Assembly (NCBI GenBank): GCA_005408345.1
Contig: SEMN01000133.1
Coordinates: 744,001 to 808,000 of the forward strand
DNA length: 64,000 nucleotides
DNA from: Macquaria australasica
Taxonomy: Eukaryota > Chordata > Actinopteri > Centrarchiformes > Percichthyidae
Reading direction: 5' to 3'
Shown here in pieces: positions 62,901-64,000 of the stretch. The translations under genes and the position numbers were made by a program. The notes beneath the pieces were generated by a model. The model ran no database searches. It worked only from the letters and a program-made list of their open reading frames with translations, and was not told the origin of the DNA. Within the stretch, counting starts at the first letter, position 1. The number at the start of each line of letters is the position of its first letter.

Positions 62901-63577
62901 GCTTCCACCGTCTACATCACTGCTGTCCTCCCTGCTGTCGAGTCATCACATTTCTGCGGAAAATGAGATTCGCTGTGCCACGAAGACTGATGATCCCCTT
63001 TAACCTCAGCTACTGAAGCACTCAGTTCCAAAATAGCCAGCAAGCCTTTTTGTCCCTGCTCTTTGAAGGCCTCTCATATCTTACGTTTAAGTGCTGTTGA
63101 CTTTGAACATGCCCTGTTCCAGTCTTGATAGGCTGCCGTATCAGCTGAGCGACTTGAGGGGGATCGTTTCCTTCAAGTATGCTCAAAGTACACTCAACAA
63201 GCATATCCCAAGGGCAAATTGGATAGCACTGTGGTAATAGACTTGCTTTCTTCACTTGAGCCATATATCATTGGCTTAGGAGCTTGTCCTAGAATCAGGA
63301 GCGTTGCGGTAACGCTAATTTCACTCATGTCTGGTGGCTTTAGTTACACTGCGTAGAGAATTAAAGTAACTACACATCTAAATGTGATAACATGGTTGGA
63401 GTAAGCAGGTTAAACATGTACTGTGATATTGAGAAACCAGGGGCCAAATGCATGTTGAATTTTCACAAATAACATTCATACCTCATTACTCACACATAAA
63501 CAGGTATTTATAGTGGAAGAATGTGCACACCTCATGCATACTTCAGGCTATTTACAGGAGGCAGAGTATTATAAACT

Positions 63578-63917
63578 GGGTTCGTACAGCTTTTTAAGAG
63601 TAAAATTCAAGCACTTTTAAAACACTTTCAAGGTACCTAAACCAAAAATATCCAGACTCTCGAAACCTTTATCATCACATCTAAATTCTTACCATAAATG
63701 CCAGGAGACAAACAATATATATGACGACGGGTTTCATTTCAAATATTAAAAGATTTTTGGTTTAAATGAGTGATTGTGTAGATGATGAAACACCAAATTA
63801 TGTTGAAAATAAAGCATTTTTCAAGGGGTATATTCGAATTCAAGCATATTCCTAACCTTGAAAACACAACGGTTAAAATTAAGCATTTTCCAAACTTTCA
63901 AGACTTTGTACAAACCC
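63578..63917. mobile_element. small MITE with GGGTTCGTAC-type termini
   Basis: GGGTTCGTACAGCTTTTTAA at the left end is mirrored by CTTTCAAGACTTTGTACAAA followed by CCC at the right end, with about 85-90% pairing over the first 11 bases. Interior words AAATTCAAGCACTTTTAAAA and AATTAAGCATTTTCCAAACT are those of a common fish MITE I remember. The interior is AT-rich and non-coding. A target duplication is not evident. Confidence 0.6.
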
Positions 63918-64000
63918 TCTTTAAATGTAGTGGAGATGAGATTTATGTGTAAGACGGAATCTGATAATAAAACATTACTTGTTTAGGTTATTAGCTAATA

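Larger units (their letters stand above)
44323..64000. other. gene-poor, repeat-rich region downstream
   Basis: I find no convincing exon here. Listed contents: a solo LTR (44357-44900), a retroposon tail (46952-47072), a hAT-like element (47145-47840), MITE copies (48800-48925, 53952-54467, 57630-57940, 58000-58570, 63578-63917), GT/AC microsatellites and the 1354-bp palindrome-array element (58617-59970). Stretches 50100-53400 and 54500-57600 show nothing I can name apart from AC/GT runs. The segment 45940-46040 resembles another common fish repeat, but weakly. The long ORF at 49536-50156 is GT-repeat driven. Confidence 0.5.

Overview
The window looks like a ray-finned fish (teleost, probably percomorph) nuclear chromosome. 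It is AT-rich and intron-dominated, with many simple repeats. It carries several miniature inverted-repeat element families that I recognise from memory as typical of fish genomes. There is no operon structure and no bacterial, organellar or free viral signature. Almost none of the longer open reading frames is convincing; most are low-complexity or lie inside repeats.

One gene can be named with confidence: samd12 (sterile alpha motif domain containing 12), on the + strand. Two coding exons with matching phases are present, at 6078-6207 and 18014-18154. Together they encode about 90 residues that contain the SAM domain. The 5' exons lie left of the window. The intron between the two exons is 11.8 kb. 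Downstream of the second exon I find a possible pair of terminal exons (43992-44078 and 44249-44322). Both are in the correct phase and end in a stop codon. They would give samd12 a C-terminus different from the very short one I recall for the mammalian protein. A solo LTR with a 5-bp target duplication sits 29 bp after that stop.

Layout: 1-6077 is intron with a small inverted-repeat element and GA-rich tracts. 6208-18013 is an intron with two composite MITEs, a short minisatellite, a hairpin and two stretches that resemble conserved non-coding DNA. 18155-43991 is a large intron (if the candidate terminal exons are real) with polypurine tracts, several mobile-element copies and a T-rich tandem repeat. 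44323-64000 is apparently gene-free and rich in non-autonomous elements.

The most striking non-genic object is a 1354-bp element at 58617-59970. It has 32-bp perfect terminal inverted repeats and a short target duplication. Its two arms are built from 6-bp palindromes (GATATC, ACTAGT, ACATGT and near variants) spaced 21-22 bp apart almost throughout, which is two turns of B-form DNA. Family assignments for repeats rest on remembered consensus patterns, not on a database search.
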